Assembly (NCBI GenBank): GCA_009617715.1
Contig: VTFK01000021.1
Location: 1,054,001-1,118,000 of the forward strand
Direction of reading: 5' to 3'
Origin: Plectrocnemia conspersa
Lineage: Eukaryota; Arthropoda; Insecta; Trichoptera; Polycentropodidae
DNA length: 64,000 bases
A program made the translations under genes and the position numbers. The notes under the pieces were generated by a model. It was not told where the DNA came from, did not search any database, and saw only the letters and a program-made list of their open reading frames with translations. Positions 12,556-22,680 of this stretch are shown piece after piece (position 1 is the stretch's first letter; the number at the start of each line of letters is the position of its first letter).

Positions 12556-12890
12556 TAAACATGTATGTACCTAGATACATATGTAAGTTTATAGATTCGT
12601 ACGGTCGCCCGTGCAAATGGCGTCTGTCTCGTGGCCACTTTTCAGTCTGTCCCGGGATTTTCCTAAGCACTTTGCTAAACGCCCTGGAAACAGCTACAGA
12701 GTGTCCCAGCGGGCGTCGGTGGATAATAAATCGCTCAGGTCGCCCGACCGACCCGCGGTGTGGTGCGCAAATTCGCCGATTTACCATCGGGCGAACCATT
12801 TTTATTCAGGTGCCACAGCTTTACCCCTACTTCTTGACCTTAACTCACCCCCACTTATATACCACTCATTGCCCCTAAATAATTTTTAGG
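12556..12890. other. GC-richer non-coding island I5
   Basis: Three overlapping ORFs (two plus, one minus) cross this stretch. None resembles a known protein, and their mutual overlap argues they reflect the lack of AT-rich stops. Possible regulatory island. Confidence 0.35.
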
Positions 12891-13540
12891 CAGAGCAATC
12901 TTTCCAAGCTATTCAAATTGGAATTGAGTATTGTCATGTGCAAATATAAAATTATACACTTTATTTTATTTATATAAATTAAATTGTTTAATTACAATAT
13001 ACAGAAAAAAATCATAAAATATTAAAATTAAATGATATGAATCGGACCAGCTCCTCAAAGCTGACCTCAAAAATGCCAGGGCCGGATTTTCGTCAGAACA
13101 CTAACACAACTGTGTTTGATTTATGATTTAGTCAGTATAAATGTGAGTCATTGATAAATATAGTTCCAGCGTAATATAAAGTAAGGCTAGAACGTCCTAG
13201 TGAGTTTGATGATGATGTGTTATAAACGGTAGTAGAAAAAAAACTTATTTAAACCGTTAACTACCATTCCACCAGTAAGAAGTAAGAACATGGTTGAATT
13301 AATTTCCGGGAGTCAATATTCCTCGCGAAAATTAAGTCGTAAAGTCGCCTTTGAAGATTTCGCCGCCGAATGCAAATGATCCTCTTTCGAGATCGTTTCC
13401 CCGATGTTGGTAAGCCTGCTTTATGCCATGGGATTTGGCTCTAAGCCCATAATGGACCCTGTCCACTTGTTAAAAATGTAATGAACACAAAAACCGCGCC
13501 TCTAGCTCGCGCCTCAGGTAGTAAACGGGTCTCACTAATT
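12891..13540. other. Mixed spacer with a weak repeat and GC-richer island I6
   Basis: The segment around 13028-13060 (AAATGATATGAATCGGACCA) resembles 52562-52590 (AAATGATACAAACCGGACCA), suggesting a very old repeat. A GC-richer part follows at 13290-13540. No coding signal. Confidence 0.35.
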
Positions 13541-14549
13541 TATCGATATCATAAACTTTGATATTACGAAGTGTGTGTAGTATGTGTGTTTTTTATTTTT
13601 CTTCATATCGTCTTCTAAGAAATTTCATTCATAAAAATCTTTCGTTTATATCACTGTCGTATATTTATGCTGTGGACGACAGTGGTTTTCGTGTGAAGAA
13701 GTGCTTCTAAAACTTTTGAAAATATAGCAAAAATTTATCATATAAATAAAACAATTGCAATGTGATGAGTATCACAATTTTTTAAATAAGGTAAATAACA
13801 ACATCTCAGAAAAAAGACAGCATCAATAATTTTATATATTAAAATAATCAATATTCGTTTAAATAAATTGGAAAAAAATCTTTAAATAAATTGGAAAAAA
13901 AATGTTTTTTTTTCAATATACCTGAGTAATTAATGCCGCTCCAAAATCTATGATCCTTTATTTTGTTTCGAGAGGCGAGACAATGATATGTTTTTCTTAA
14001 CAAAAAAATGCTTTTACGCATTTGAAAAATATTTGCGAATAGAATGTTTATCAGCCGTATCTACTAAGACCGAAATTCGCAGAATTATTTTTTTATTTAT
14101 TATCGTTTAACGTTTTTCTCAAAGACAGATGTGCGTTGAAAGTTCGTGTTATATGCAGATCGCTGTTAATTTATGTTTAGTTATTTAATTTATATACAAA
14201 TCCACACAAAACAAACGTTTATGTATATCAAATTTGTTTGAAACATCATTAGCTATTATTTGTATAATATATATATACAATAAATTCGATAAAAGTATGT
14301 GTTTAAAACGTTCCATTAATTTTATTGAATTAATTCAATCGCAGCTGATGTTTTGAAAAAACTAAAATAATATCCCTGATCAAAATGTATGTAATAAGAA
14401 ATCAAGCATTTTTTTGCCGTCATCACTAAGCATTATGTTATGCATTTTTATGAAAGTAATTCATGATTAATTAAAGTAATTATTATAAACCAATAATTAT
14501 TTTTTAATTGAAAAATTAATTATTTTTTTCACTATTTTTTTAAATTAAT
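13541..14549. other. AT-rich spacer
   Basis: AT-rich sequence with no gene. It contains a short tandem duplication at 13859-13904. Confidence 0.6.
13859..13904. repeat. Short tandem duplication (about 23 bp x 2)
   Basis: The unit TTAAATAAATTGGAAAAAAA plus two or three bases occurs twice head to tail. Confidence 0.85.
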
Positions 14550-15218
14550 TGTGGCGACCACACAAATAGGTCCACATACAAAAAAGAGCAATTGTCTCAT
14601 TGTTAATGACTGTGACCAAAAACGACCATTCATTAACAATGAGACAAATATCATGGCACAAGAGGTATTTCTTTTGACCACACAACATAAGTCGTTAAGA
14701 GAATCCCTTTTGACACAATAAATCACCACATTGCAAACCCTTTCCGAAGAGTTCGAAAGTCTGGACAAGCAAAAAACTCGCTTTTGAAAATGCATCATCC
14801 GATTTCTTGAGTTATACGAAGCGATTGCAGCGATTGGCTAGGAGATTGCTGCATAATTTCGATTGGCCAGCAAGCGTGCAACCCCTAAAATATATAAGCC
14901 CGGACTCCGATGAACCAGCCATCCGGAAGAACCAGCCACGCGCCCTCACCGACAAACCATAAGATCACTCCTGGAACTCCCGAATTACCAGTTGCTAGAA
15001 GAGTCACAACTGACACTCGCCGCACGCAGCCACAAGAACCCTGAGAATTATCTACCATCATCACCACCTGCGCCACCTTCACCGCAGTTGGGAGAAACGT
15101 CACGCCGTTCTTTCGTCCATTTGTCACATGTAAATATAACTTAGTAAAAAGTCCATCTAGATTCATACAAGAGTCTCATTGGCCGCGAAGTCAACCACCT
15201 CTAGGGCTACGCCCCCTA
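14550..15218. mobile_element. LTR-like block, possible solo LTR
   Basis: A composition-distinct block starting TGTGGCGACC at 14550 and ending near CTACGCCCCCTA (about 15218). It has a TATA-like box, AAAATATATAAGCCC, at about 14886-14900, followed by a CA-rich stretch like the R/U5 region of insect gypsy-type LTRs. No gag, pol or primer-binding site follows, hence possibly a solo LTR. No target duplication was found and the end is not the canonical CA, so the call is tentative. The small minus-strand ORFs inside (14532-14798, 14885-15166) match nothing known. Confidence 0.35.
14592..14647. repeat. Perfect 18-bp inverted repeat (hairpin)
   Basis: The arms TTGTCTCATTGTTAATGA (14592-14609) and TCATTAACAATGAGACAA (14630-14647) are exact reverse complements separated by 20 bases, inside the LTR-like block. 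Confidence 0.95.
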
Positions 15219-17029
15219 AAAAAATAATATCGGTAAAAACTGAAAAAAAAATTAAGAATATATTAAAATTCATCAATTTTTGATTCAATATTCTAATAGA
15301 TGAAAACTATGAATAATTAAGAACCCTAATATAGACCCTACATTTAAGGGGAAAAAGAAACAAAGATTTGGATATAACATATACCTTCTCATAAAAATGA
15401 CAATTTAAATAAAACTTTTTTTTTTTATTATACATACACAGAAACTGTTGATACAATAATTGAGTAATTTTACCTAAGATTTTAAAAACTTCAGAAGGTA
15501 TTCCAAGATTTTGACTTTCTTACTGGTTTAAATATAGAATCAGTAGATGAAACTTAGTTAAATAGATATTCTACAATGTGTATGTACAGTGCAAAAAAAA
15601 TCCCTTCAATTAACGATTTAATTTAACAGAAAACTATAACATATGGAAACAATATATATAATTTTTTAAGTAATGCTTAAGTGAGCTTCTAAATTGATAT
15701 AAAAAATCCACAAAAGCCGAAAACTATATAAAAATAAAATTAATTAACATAATTTGATAATAGAAAAGTGTTGAAATACATTATTAAAATATAATAATAC
15801 AAAAATGAAAGCAATAATTTTTTTAGAAGTACTATGCTTTTTCTGTTATTTACTTTAAGATTATACAGAAAATATATATGTAAAAATACGTAAAATTAAC
15901 TCACTCCTATAAATTAAAGAGCATATCATAAAATATTAAATATTAATTTTATAAAAAAAATTGAGAGTTTCTGAATTGATATAAAAAATGCACAAAAGCC
16001 GAGTAATATATAAAAAAAATGGTAAAATTAATAAACGAAATTTGATAATAGAAAAGTGTTGAAATAAATTAAAAAAAATAATTTTGTGTCACTGATTTTT
16101 TCTGTAATTTACTATAAATGAGATATAAAATAATAATAAATAAATAACAAAACTCCCAGGTGTATACTAACAAATTACCAGATCGAATAAATATTCATAT
16201 AATATTTATAAATAACATTTTATTTATGGATGATAAACTATTACTTGCAGATAATGTCAGATAACAACTACGATCTGAATATAAACCTTTTTTTCAAACT
16301 AAATTATTAATTGCAGCAGAAAGATCTCTTTCCACAAAGAGCCAAGAAAAAGTCAAGTAGTACAAATACTTAATGGCAAGAAATGCATTTGTGAGACCTC
16401 TTTTCTATAATTGCGACTTGAGATAAGAATGATAATGCTTTACTTCATATTAAAATGGCATTTTAAATAAAAAATAATCACGTGAATCTGTAGACGTATG
16501 TTCAAAAATTCTGTCTGGATGGAATTACCAATATTAAAGTCCTTCAGCGTTTGACAACAGACCGGAAATGCTGTGTATAATCAAGATAAGATCTTGAATA
16601 TATTATAGAAAAATAAAACACAAGCTTAACTAACTCACAATTGAGAAAAAAATAAGATGCAATTTTGCGAGTGCAATACTATAGAAACAAGCAAAAACAA
16701 AGTCGCCACTCTGATAATACATATTAAGGACAAACTTTCCTGGACAATTAGTAAAATTTTAAAAAAAAAAATGAAGAAACAAGTATAGATTTTGAGCAAC
16801 GCTGATCATTCCAACAGGTTGTTGCGTTCATAAAATATTTTCGAGAACATCATCACGGTATAAATAACCGAAATTATTAGCATTTTAAACACATACTATA
16901 TTTCACGGATTACTGAAACACAATTCGCACATTCACAATAAACAATAATGTTTTGTATAAAAAAGGTGAAGAAAAACGCTTCCAACTTGAATGTATTATA
17001 ATAATAATAATCACAATACAGAATAATAT
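15219..17029. other. AT-rich spacer
   Basis: Very AT-rich. The only structure I see is an internal duplication at 15680-16140. No ORF of interest. Confidence 0.6.
15680..16140. repeat. Diverged direct duplication, period about 280 bp
   Basis: TTGATATAAAAAATCCACAA (15694) with TTTGATAATAGAAAAGTGTTG (15755) recurs as TTGATATAAAAAATGCACAA (15976) with the same second block (about 16038). The following TTTTTCTGTTATTTACTTTA / TTTTTTCTGTAATTTACTAT also matches. These are two old tandem copies. Confidence 0.75.
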
Positions 17030-18426
17030 TAAATAAATTATGATCCTAGACATACGCGTATCCTTAGTTTAACCAGAGAGTCGCTCGTTATACGAGCAAT
17101 AAAGGCTCTCTTACGCGATAATCCATTATTTTTTAACGACAATAAACATAATAACAAAGAATGAACAGCGTTCAACACACGGTTCAACATCGAAAAACCA
17201 GTTGGGCGTCGTGGGGGGTTGGCATACCAGTGGCTACTGCAGCATGAATGAATATCATGTCGAACGTGTGTGAATGTAAGGCCCGGTGTCATATATTTAT
17301 TGGTCGTTATGGACAGGTGGGCTTGGTTGTCAAAATTTTCCTAATTGCTTGTCTTAGAGGCGGTTTTCGATGTGAAATATCATGGTTAAATTATGGTAAA
17401 CGCTCGCGATAGAACAATCAGTAGGCGTTCGAAATCTGAGATGAAATAAAACATGTAAAACTATTTAAAATATAATTTCTATATTGACTAATCAATATAA
17501 CGATATAATATTTATTTTAATAAGTCGCTGCACACGTTCGAAATGATATTTTTTGTAAGAAAATAAAAGTTGATCTCAACCAACCGTGGGGTATTTTTCC
17601 AGAGAAGTAAATTTTATTGAGGAATTTCGTGAAGAGTTTTCCTAATTCAGATTTTTAACTCTTCTAATATTGAATAAGGTCCAGCTTACTTATTGTTATT
17701 TTTTTCATTTTTAACCACAGATTTAAATATGTCCCGAATCAATTTGTTCTCAAATAATACATTATTTTTTTACGCTCAAGCTAAATAATATTTTCTCTTT
17801 GTATCTTTCATGAGACCTCTTGACCCATATTATCTGAGGTAATACATCGGTTGAAACGTAGTAGCATCTAAGGTGTAACACCTTTTAGGCCACACCGACA
17901 TATCGCTTCCCATAAACGAGACCACAGATGTCACACGGGGGTGTTAAAGCAGATTGTCGACGGTGTCCGTTTGCAATTTATTAATTGGTACGTGTCTCCT
18001 TGACATTTGCGAAATATCATCTATATTATGAAGACATAATTTTCGCACGACGGCTCCGTTAAAACCAAAGGCCATAAATTATGACGCGATTACCCGACCA
18101 GAAATTTCCGGCGTTGGCAAGAATAATTAACGACAATCGATTTTTTTCTGTCGTAACGAGCTCGCAAGCTGAAAATGGTAAGTGTCTGTATGGTAAACGC
18201 TTCCTTTGTGAAAAAAATGACACTTTTGGAGCAACTTGTTATATAAATAATTATGCATAATAATAATAAAAAAAAACAACTCGTTATATTTGACATAATA
18301 CGGTTTGTAATTAACCTTAATTTGTTACTAATAACTGGTATTACTACTTCTTCAGAAGATGCCATATAAAATTTGTAATTAAATCTTCACAATTTTCATA
18401 ATTAAATATGATATTAATAATGAGTA
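17030..18426. other. Spacer with GC-richer islands I7 and I8
   Basis: Island-like stretches lie at about 17040-17420 and 17820-18180, with AT-rich sequence between. Small minus-strand ORFs (17038-17292, 18090-18365) are unrecognised and probably chance. I see no repeat termini. Confidence 0.4.
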
Positions 18427-18533
18427 CACCCAGACCTCGCTATACGGCCGCTCTATATACGGCCTTTCGCTATAACGGCCCTTTTCAATTAGGGCACGTT
18501 TTCGATTTACGGCCTAAAATGTTTCGCTATAAC
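18427..18533. repeat. Subterminal CGCTATAACGGC-like motif cluster
   Basis: Five related blocks occur just inside the left end: TCGCTATACGGCC, CTATATACGGCC, TCGCTATAACGGCC, TCGATTTACGGCC and TCGCTATAACGGC. The right end has TCGTTATACGGC (20587) and, inverted, GGCCGTAAAGCGA (20637-20649). Such clusters are typical transposase-binding arrays; that role here is inferred. Confidence 0.7.
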
Positions 18534-18760
18534 GGCAAAAAAACTTTTTTTCGATGTCGATTTTTTAAAAAATTTAAAAATAGATTTAATTTGCATAATT
18601 TTAAAATGAAAGGTGAAGCAGCTAGCGCCGATGAGGCCGCATCTAAGGAATATCCCAAAATTTTAAAGGGAATTATTGAAAGAGGTGGTCATAAACCTGA
18701 ACAAGTGCTTAACGTAGACGAAACAGGGCTTTATTGGAAGCGAATGCCTGATTGCACGTA

Positions 18761-19244
18761 TAGTCTGTCCAAGATGTTAACGCTCATCGACGTTGTATTG
18801 TAAATAAGGGTGCGTGTACGCATTCATGCACACATCTACAGTTTTCCACGATTTTTTTACACCGATATGAGAACGTTACCAATACTAAATCAGGGCTGTT
18901 TTTAAAGTAGGGTGACCATGCGTTGGAAATTGCATTAAAAATTTGCTGAAAAAAATGGCCCGATTTTATGACGGGTCATAAAATCGGGCCATTTTCGCTC
19001 TCATTTATTATTTTGCGTCAAAGTTGCCGCCATCGGTATACGTCTTAAATAATATTTTGGTGAGTGTTGTCATGTTTTTGTGTTAAATATGTATATAAAT
19101 AAGCAAAATAAGTAAGCAAGTGTTATTTTACATTTTCCTCAACAAATAAAATTAAAAAAAAAAAAAAATTGAAAACACATGGTCACCCTATTATATTCTC
19201 TCACCAATACTATGACGATGAGCGTTCATATCTTGGACGGGCTG
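18761..19244. mobile_element. Nested 484-bp TIR element (MITE), copy 1
   Basis: Inserted into the Tigger transposase with TA on both sides (18759-18760, 19245-19246). The left TIR TAGTCTGTCCAAGATGTTAA and the right one read in reverse, CAGCCCGTCCAAGATATGAA, continue with CGCTCATCG. A second copy lies at 53088-53603 with the same termini, also flanked by TA. There is no coding capacity. The CAGT-type terminus and TA target place it in the Tc1/mariner/pogo superfamily. Its length plus the TA is a multiple of three, so the frame is kept, but it brings an in-frame TAA (18801-18803). An in-frame ATG at 19179 gives the downstream 337-codon ORF a start. Confidence 0.9.
18952..18995. repeat. Perfect 21-bp-arm hairpin inside the nested MITE
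   Basis: The arms 18952-18972 and 18975-18995 (core TGGCCCGATTTTATGAC and its complement) match at every base with a two-base GG loop. The related MITE at 53088-53603 lacks it. Confidence 0.95.
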
Positions 19245-20217
19245 TACATTTCAAAAACCGAAAAATCTGCGCCTGGTTACAAGGTGTCTAAAGAACGATT
19301 AACTTTGCTACTTGGTGCAAATGCCGCGGGTGATTTTAAGCTAAAACCATTTTTAATATATTTGTCCGAAAATCCAAGGCCTCTTAAAGAACTAAATAAA
19401 AATCAATTACCCGTCATATGGAGATCCAACAAGAAAGCTTGGACCACTAAAGCTACTTTAGAGGATTGGTTCAAAAATCACTTTTGCACAGAAGTGAAAA
19501 AATATTTGCGAGACAAGGCTTTGCTAATTTTGGATAATGCACCAGGGCATCCTACTAATTTATCCGAACTATCTGAAGATGTCATGATTGAGTACCTTCC
19601 GAAAAATACAACAGCTCTGATCCAACCAATGGATCAGGGTGCAATAGCCACTTTTAAGGCATATTACCTACGCCGAACTTTCCGACAACTTATAAGGGAA
19701 ACCGATGGTAAATCTTCAATTAAAACATTTTGGCAAAACTATAACATCAAGGATGCTGTTGACAGCATCAGTGAATCATGGAAGGAATTAAAATTAACAC
19801 CAATGAACCATGTTTGGAAAAAAATATGGCCAGAATTTGTAAAAAGTACAGATGCAGAAGTTAATTGCCTTCCTGAAATTAGGCAAAACATTTTGGATCT
19901 AGCATATGATCTCGACTTTGAAGGTTTGAACGAACGTGATGTGCTTGATCTACTTGAAGCTGATAGGGAACCCCTTTCATATAAGGAACTCATTCAGTTG
20001 CAAGCAGAACCGGCATTTGATGAAGAGACAGAGCCTGTTGTATTCAAACAGCTAACATCAAAAAAATTGTCAAAAGCTTTTTCCTATTTCGAACAAGGAA
20101 TAAACATGTTCCTTGAAAACGATCCTGACGTCGAACGTAGCGCTAAAGTTTCTCGAGGATTAACTCAGCCATTAGCTGTTATTAATCACTGAAGAACGAA
20201 AGAGAAAAAAGGCAAGA

Positions 20218-20241
20218 CAAACAACGATGGACAATTTTTTT
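20218..20241 (+). other. PIP-box-like C-terminal motif (QTTMDNFF)
   Basis: The codons spell QTTMDNFF, fitting the PCNA-interaction consensus Q-x-x-[ILM]-x-x-[FY]-[FY]. It lies close to the C-terminus of the Tigger transposase, after a basic stretch (ERKRKKAR). PCNA binding has been described for Drosophila pogo transposase; function here is inferred from the motif only. Confidence 0.55.
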
Positions 20242-20659
20242 AAGCCAGGCCCATCCTTAGCAGCGAAAAATGAGAACGACAGTGATCTGCAGATTACCAT
20301 TTCTTGATCGCCTTCAGATTAAAGCCATTTTAAAAAAAAATATGTATGTATTCATACACATATTTTATGTAACATGAAGTTGTTTAATTTTTGTTTATGG
20401 ATTATTGTTGGTTTTTGGAGTCTGTTATTATTTTATGTACAAATGTATGTACTTGTTATTTGTATTTTTTTTTTTTAAATGAAATAAAAAGATAAAATGC
20501 ATTTTAAATGATAAACCATGTTATATATTTAACAAATTTGGAACCGATCCCATTGAATTTGTATGAATTTGTATTAGAATAATTGATTCGTTATACGGCT
20601 TTTCGCTTTGCGACCAAGTTTCGTGGAACGTATCTAGGCCGTAAAGCGAGGTATGGGTG

Positions 20660-21404
20660 TACACATTATCACAATATGAAGATTGAAATTAAATTAAAAT
20701 ATGTTTAAATGCGAAAAATAATTACATACTATTCGACAGATCGTTTAATACAAAAAAAAAAGTGACAATTGTTAAATCTTAAAATGTGTTTTTGATGTAT
20801 TTTTGCATTTATTAAAATGGCTAAAAATAAATTTTTAAGCATAGTATAATTTTACCCCAATATTTACCGATTCCTCTCTAATTTAATCGCGTGCAGCAAC
20901 ACAGCCAGCTAACCGTTAATTTTTGAGTTAAGCACCGCTTCGTAATTGAAACTCGCTTGCGCTAACTGGCACAGAGCCGGCTCGTTTTAATTTTCCATAA
21001 CCCTCCGCCTTCGCTGAGGCCAAATGCGGCTCTTGTCCTAATGGAAAAGTCTCAAGGAGATAATGTCTCCTTTGGCGGCGTCGTTGGCCGAACCAGGACG
21101 ATTTTAGTTAAAATTTAATTATCTAATGGTTAAAGAATAACTCAACAGTTTAAATGGCAATTAGCTGCTTGCCGGTTCCAATGTGTCATTGTGTCCTATG
21201 ACTGTTAAATTAACGTAACTTTTGCATTATTATACATAGGTCAAAAGTGCATGAATAAGACTTTAGATAAATTTATTATTTATATATTTTTTTAGTTAAA
21301 ATAGTATTGTTAAGAAACACATTAAAACTTTATTTATCATTTTAAATAAATTAATTAGATAAATGTATTATTATTTCTTATGAAAAAAATAATATAATAC
21401 AAAA
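20660..21404. other. Spacer with GC-richer island I9
   Basis: AT-rich to about 20870, then a non-repetitive island (20880-21110: CGCGTGCAGCAACACAGCC near 20890, GGCGGCGTCGTTGGCC near 21074), then AT-rich again. No ORF or repeat partner. Confidence 0.4.
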
Positions 21405-21430
21405 AATACCGGTATTGAAAACCCTAGTGT
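21405..21430 (-). mobile_element. hAT-type terminus remnant
   Basis: AATACCGGTATTGAAAACCC followed by TAGTG. Read on the minus strand (CACTAGGGTTTTCAATACCGGT) it looks like the end of an insect hAT element. It shares the ACCGGTATT block with the three-copy hAT repeat family of this window. Only the end is recognisable. Confidence 0.45.
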
Positions 21431-22394
21431 AAAGTTGTTAGTGCTTTTTTCAATCCCCAATAGCTCAGCGGCGATCCATTACCGGGCCGCGCGGCGGCAG
21501 TTTATTAAGTTACCGGCACGGCGTTCCGGCGCGTTCCCCCTGCCTCTGCGGGAAAAATCTGCAGATGTCACTTGTTAACCCGACGTGGGGCCGCTAAATA
21601 GACACGGGCACCGGGGCCGAACGTCAAGTGGCTGACGCGGACAAATGCCCTCGAAAAAATGGACCGAAACAAATCCGATTACCGGGGGATAAGGAAAAAC
21701 ATCAATCACGCCAGGGCCGGAGCGGGGCAAATTGGAAACGCGGCTTTTGACAGTCATCGTCGACAAACACAGCCATTGTTTGGTGCCGCCAATCGGCGGA
21801 CATTACCACTGGGCGGGGCTCAAAAATCCGATCGAATGCTGATTGACGTGTTGGAAAAGGTTGTCAATCGCCTATTAAAGACTTCGTATACTCAATTTAA
21901 AATTAATCTGGAATCTGGCATAATTTAAATCAATTAGCGCTTCTGTTCTTGCAGTAACATAAGTCGTATCAAGGATCGGGTTGAACTCGGGTGATTGCTT
22001 TGACCATATAGGTTGTGCATAACAACTTTTCTTATGTGTATATTATAAGATTTAGATAATTTTGATATTAACTTGCTATAAAAAAAACGGTACTGATCTC
22101 AAGACTGTGTGTGGAATAAATGGATGTATCCATTTTAAATTAAAATATTTAACTTTTTTACCATAAAATATTTTTTTTTAAATTTCTACAATAACAATAA
22201 CGGAACATAATAATTGCATTAATATTCACGCTTTTAAGAGCCATGACCGAAAAAAAGTACATAAAGTTCAATCAAATGTCTAGGTTCTCCTTCCAGTTTT
22301 CTTTATTTATATCGCTTTATTTTTGTATATTTTTTACCACCATGACAATTATGAGATTATATACCTTGCAGTTTTAGCCGTTTGTTTTTAGAAA
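21431..22394. other. GC-richer non-coding island I10 and AT-rich spacer
   Basis: A strong island at 21460-21930 (GGGCCGCGCGGCGGCAG near 21483). Overlapping ORFs on opposite strands (21575-21766 minus, 21659-21928 plus) look like composition by-products. After 21940 the sequence is AT-rich and without features. Confidence 0.4.
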
Positions 22395-22680
22395 TCTGTA
22401 AACATTGCTCTAAAATGCTAAGCAAACAAGTCTAGAATTTTGCACCACGATAACGCATTGATTCATGCTTCTTTACGACATTATTGTAATGCCGCAGCTA
22501 CTATATTCAGATTTGCCTCCATGCGAATTTTTCCTGTTTAATAAAAAATGCATTGAAAGGACAACTTTTGCGTTTCTAGAGTAAACTGAGAGGGTTCCAA
22601 CAAAGTCGTTATAAAAACTAGAACAATGATGGTGTGAACATCCAAGAAAACTCAAAATAAAAGATTATTAAAAAAATAAT
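22395..22680 (+). pseudogene. mariner transposase 3' fragment (SETMAR-like)
   Basis: Translation shows RILHHDNALIHASLRHYCNA (about 22430-22490), the second-aspartate block of mariner transposases. After a frame change comes IVMPQLLYSDLPPCEFFLFN (about 22482-22541), matching the VMPQPPYSPDLAPCDFFLF segment, with the third catalytic aspartate changed to glutamate. Weak continuation (a TFAFLE-like block, then EQWW) runs to about 22650. This is the C-terminal third of a SETMAR-like mariner, distinct from the element at 9707-10947. No TIR was identified. Confidence 0.78.

Larger units (their letters stand above)
18560..20314 (+). pseudogene. Tigger/pogo transposase, catalytic core largely intact, N-terminus lost
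   Basis: A cut-and-paste transposase of the CENP-B/jerky/Tigger group, acting in the nucleus on its own TIRs. Reading begins in the middle of the protein at FFKKFKNRFNLHN (about 18565). The CENP-B-like helix-turn-helix domain (the first 120 or so residues) is absent. The linker (EAASADEAASKEYPKILKGI) is followed by NVDETGLYWKRMP with the first catalytic aspartate. A nested element interrupts codon Y at 18759-18760. After it the frame resumes with ISKTEKSAPGYKVSK, LTLLLGANAAGD, LLILDNAPGHP (second aspartate) and ALIQPMDQGA (third), 32 residues apart. It continues to 20192. A one-base shift near 20181-20190 then leads to RKKARQTTMDNFFKPG and a TGA near 20308. The catalytic part (19247-20189) has no stop or shift, suggesting recent activity. 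It is dead because of the missing DNA-binding domain, the insertion and the shift. Confidence 0.92.
18427..20659 (+). mobile_element. Tigger/pogo element with TIRs and TA target duplication
   Basis: A 2233-bp unit. The left end CACCCAGACCTCGCTATACG (18427) and the right end read on the minus strand, CACCCATACCTCGCTTTACG, agree at all but two positions over 23 bp. TA flanks both sides (18425-18426 and 20660-20661). The interior is a Tigger-type transposase gene missing its N-terminus and split by a nested 484-bp element (18761-19244). The left end carries repeated CGCTATAACGGC-like motifs. Its terminus differs from that of the 1-kb derivatives at 1-831 and 27693-28695, so it belongs to a separate Tigger family. 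Confidence 0.93.

Noticed and set aside
12530..12889. Three overlapping ORFs of 89-105 codons
   Set aside because: They lie on both strands of a GC-richer island and match no family; the absence of AT-rich stop codons explains them.
14885..15166. 93-codon minus-strand ORF in the LTR-like block
   Set aside because: No retroviral or cellular domain; valine- and glycine-rich by composition.
19739..19993. 84-codon minus-strand ORF
   Set aside because: Antisense shadow of the Tigger transposase.
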